The notes beneath the pieces were generated by a model that worked only from the letters and a program-made list of their open reading frames with translations, was not told the origin of the DNA and made no database searches. Positions 62,335 to 64,000 of a stretch of DNA of 64,000 nt are shown here, piece by piece. Both the position numbers and the translations under genes were made by a program. The stretch comes from Cecembia calidifontis (lineage in GTDB: Bacteria; Bacteroidota; Bacteroidia; Cytophagales; Cyclobacteriaceae). The number at the start of each line of letters is the position of its first letter. The stretch's first letter is position 1. The stretch covers positions 62,001-126,000 of the forward strand of contig NZ_SGXG01000001.1 of NCBI RefSeq assembly GCF_004216715.1, given 5' to 3'.

Positions 62335-63268
62335 GGTTAATCGTTACTTTGGCCAGGCTTTTTTCAATCCTTTCTCTGTGAGGCTCTGCCCATAAAGGCA
62401 GCTTCAATGCCTCTCCAAGAAGCTTTTCATCCTCATCTATGGCAAACCCTGGCTCATCTGTTGCAATTTCAAACAAAACTCCTCCCGGCTCACGGAAATA
62501 AATGGATTTGAAGTAGTTTCTATCCTTTACTTCAGTAACATGATAGCCATTATCAAGAAGTTTTTTCTGGATTTTCAATTGGGTAGCCTCATTATCTGTC
62601 CTAAAGGCAATATGGTGTACAGTACCTGCACTTTGAATTCCTTGACGCCCGTCTTTATCCACTACTATGTCAACAATATCTCCCGGCTTTCCTTCTGTAC
62701 CATACCTATATCTACCCTGTTCTTCAGCAATGAACTTGTAATCCATAAATTGGGTGAGCAATTTTTCAGTAAGTTCTTTTGCTTTAAGATTCAAGGTCGC
62801 CCCATAAAAACCCCTTATCGAATACTCCAAAGGTATTGTTCCATAAGTCCAACCTTTTCTTGAATCCCGATCATTGGCGATAAGCTCAATTCCCATCCCA
62901 TCATGGTCTTCAAACCTGAGGACCTTTTCTCCAAATCTAGTGAGTGGAGTAGAAGTTGGAATATTGAATTGGGCCAAACGGTCCATCCAAAAAGAAAGAG
63001 ATTGGCTTGAAATAGAAAATGCTGTGTAAGTCAGTTCACCTGTCCCTTTGGTCCCTTTTCTGGCACCATCAAAGGGGAATGTAGTAAAGACCGTTCCCGG
63101 CGCACCCAACTCATCTCCAAAATAGAAATGATAAACATCAGGCGCATCAAAGTTAATGGTCTTCTTAACCATCCTCAGGCCTAAAATCCCGGTATAAAAA
63201 TCAATGTTTTTTTGGGGATTGCCTGCAATAGCGGTGATATGATGGATACCAGTGATTAGTGTAGACAT
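62318..63268 (-). CDS. Ring-cleaving dioxygenase of the VOC superfamily (MhqO-like)
   Basis: The 316-residue protein has two vicinal-oxygen-chelate (glyoxalase fold) modules. The first begins ITGIHHITAIAGNPQKNIDFYTGILGLR, with a metal-ligand His. The second has AGTVHHIAFRTDNEATQ (His) and FREPGGVLFEIATDEPGF (Glu), completing the 2-His-1-Glu site. Bacillus MhqO-type proteins of this family are linked to resistance to hydroquinones and catechols. It is coupled to the hydrolase gene. No MhqR-type regulator is in the window. Confidence 0.88.
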   Translation of the reverse strand: MSTLITGIHHITAIAGNPQKNIDFYTGILGLRMVKKTINFDAPDVYHFYFGDELGAPGTVFTTFPFDGARKGTKGTGELTYTAFSISSQSLSFWMDRLAQFNIPTSTPLTRFGEKVLRFEDHDGMGIELIANDRDSRKGWTYGTIPLEYSIRGFYGATLNLKAKELTEKLLTQFMDYKFIAEEQGRYRYGTEGKPGDIVDIVVDKDGRQGIQSAGTVHHIAFRTDNEATQLKIQKKLLDNGYHVTEVKDRNYFKSIYFREPGGVLFEIATDEPGFAIDEDEKLLGEALKLPLWAEPHRERIEKSLAKVTINLEKYA

Positions 63269-63388
63269 GATAGTGAATTTATTTGATTATTTTTGACTAA
63301 ATGAATGATTGATTATGGTTACCGGGGGACATCAGCAACAGTATGCCCCACCGACAACCTTGTTTAATCAACTCAACCAAACACCTAA

Positions 63389-63904
63389 TTATTGCTTAAC
63401 GAGCTGAACGCTCAAAAGGATTCTAACCTGATCAGAAACAACTACGCTTCCTGCTTCAGTCACAGCGTTCCACATCAAACCGAATTCTTTTCTGGAAATT
63501 TTACCTTCGATCTCGAAACCTGCTTTGGTATTGCCATAAGGGTCAGTGGCCACACCTCCAAAGTCCACATCCATTGTTACTGTTTTGGTGATATCCCTGA
63601 TGGTCAAATCTCCTTTAAGGGTACTTCCTTCCAATACACCGGAGAAAGTCATTTTTGGAAATTTCTCGGCATTGAAGAAATCATCAGACTTCAAATGTCC
63701 ATCTCTGTCAGACTGATTGGTATCAATACTGTCTATGTCAGCAGAAAATGAGACTTTAGCACCATTGAAATCATCAGAAGTGGTTTCAGCAGCACCTTCA
63801 AACTTTCTAAAATAACCGGTTACCGTTGAGATCACCAGGTGTTTTACTTTAAATGAAACTTCGGAATGTGTTGGGTCGATCACCCATTTTGCAGTTGTAC
63901 TCAT
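63389..63904 (-). CDS. YceI family protein
   Basis: YceI proteins are lipocalin-like beta-barrels that bind polyprenyl chains or related amphiphiles. The 171-residue protein has the family landmarks WVIDPTHSEVSFKVKHL at the N-terminus and VSFSADIDSIDTNQSDRDGHLKSDDFFNAEKFPKMTF in the middle. There is no signal peptide, so it is probably cytoplasmic, unlike E. coli YceI. It lies 120 bp upstream of the dioxygenase gene and in the same direction; it may belong to the same stress response. Confidence 0.93.
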   Translation of the reverse strand: MSTTAKWVIDPTHSEVSFKVKHLVISTVTGYFRKFEGAAETTSDDFNGAKVSFSADIDSIDTNQSDRDGHLKSDDFFNAEKFPKMTFSGVLEGSTLKGDLTIRDITKTVTMDVDFGGVATDPYGNTKAGFEIEGKISRKEFGLMWNAVTEAGSVVVSDQVRILLSVQLVKQ

Positions 63905-63947
63905 AGCTTTGTTTGTTTATTTGTTTTAAGTGAATCTTAAATCCTTA

Positions 63948-63976
63948 TATACATTAATTGTCTATACACTGAATTG
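63948..63976. promoter_or_regulatory. Direct repeat upstream of yceI-like gene
   Basis: TATACATTAATTG (63948-63960) and TATACACTGAATTG (63963-63976) are near-identical units about one and a half helical turns apart. They lie 44-72 bp upstream of the start codon, where a regulator site would be expected. No clear TAnnTTTG box is visible between them and the gene. Confidence 0.4.
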
Positions 63977-64000
63977 TTTAAATTTTTTATCCCCTAAGCT

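Overview
The window is chromosomal DNA from a Bacteroidota bacterium, most likely a member of the Cytophagales close to the Cyclobacteriaceae. The signs are an alternative complex III / caa3 oxidase supercluster, promoters of the TTTG-N19-TAnnTTTG type, few Shine-Dalgarno sequences, and many six-bladed beta-propeller lipoproteins. The left 32 kb and the right 12 kb are mostly ordinary chromosome. The middle (about 33-50 kb) is an accessory region that has been heavily invaded by insertion sequences.

Layout. (1) 1-15.2 kb, minus strand: a respiratory operon, actABCDEF (quinol:cytochrome c oxidoreductase), then ctaC, ctaD, ctaA, ctaB, two subunit III genes and subunit IV, then the start of a SCO-like copper chaperone cut by the window edge. 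A clean promoter lies at 15207-15237. (2) 15.5 kb: tRNA-Cys with its own promoter and terminator. (3) 15.8-20.6 kb: a two-subunit molybdenum hydroxylase whose large subunit is split by an IS1634-like element. (4) 20.7-22.5 kb: rpsA with a structured leader, followed by an IS4-type element. (5) 24.1-31.6 kb: an RND efflux operon with one adaptor and two permeases. (6) 31.8-32.9 kb: a small outer-membrane protein and an RlpA-like protein. (7) 33.2-49.6 kb: repeated peptide-propeller cassettes. (8) 50.3-56 kb: an IS110 transposase, sbcD, sbcC. (9) 56-58.5 kb: a second IS3-type element and a patch of short palindromic repeats. (10) 58.6-64 kb: an AAA/DUF4143 ATPase, a secreted metallophosphoesterase, an MhqO/MhqD-like pair and YceI.

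The most interesting part is 33.2-49.6 kb. Four cassettes run in the same direction. Each has a nearly identical leader of about 140 bp, then a small secreted cysteine-rich peptide (66-71 aa), then one or two six-bladed beta-propeller lipoproteins. The leader carries a run of exactly nine G between candidate -33 and -7 promoter elements in all four copies. The spacing is 21 nt, against 19 nt for the two best ordinary promoters in the window, so the tract could tune or switch expression by slippage. Many of the propeller genes are damaged: by an IS30, an IS4-type and an IS1380 element, by a nonsense codon, and by a one-base slip in a T tract at a start. Removing each element restores an open frame (for the IS4-type and IS1380 elements, and for the IS1634-like element outside this region, down to the target duplication). 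A fifth insertion, of an IS3 element, sits inside one of the leaders. The pairing of small peptides with such propellers resembles the NVEALA-peptide/propeller loci of Bacteroidales, but its function is unknown and the leader with its G tract is not something I recognise.
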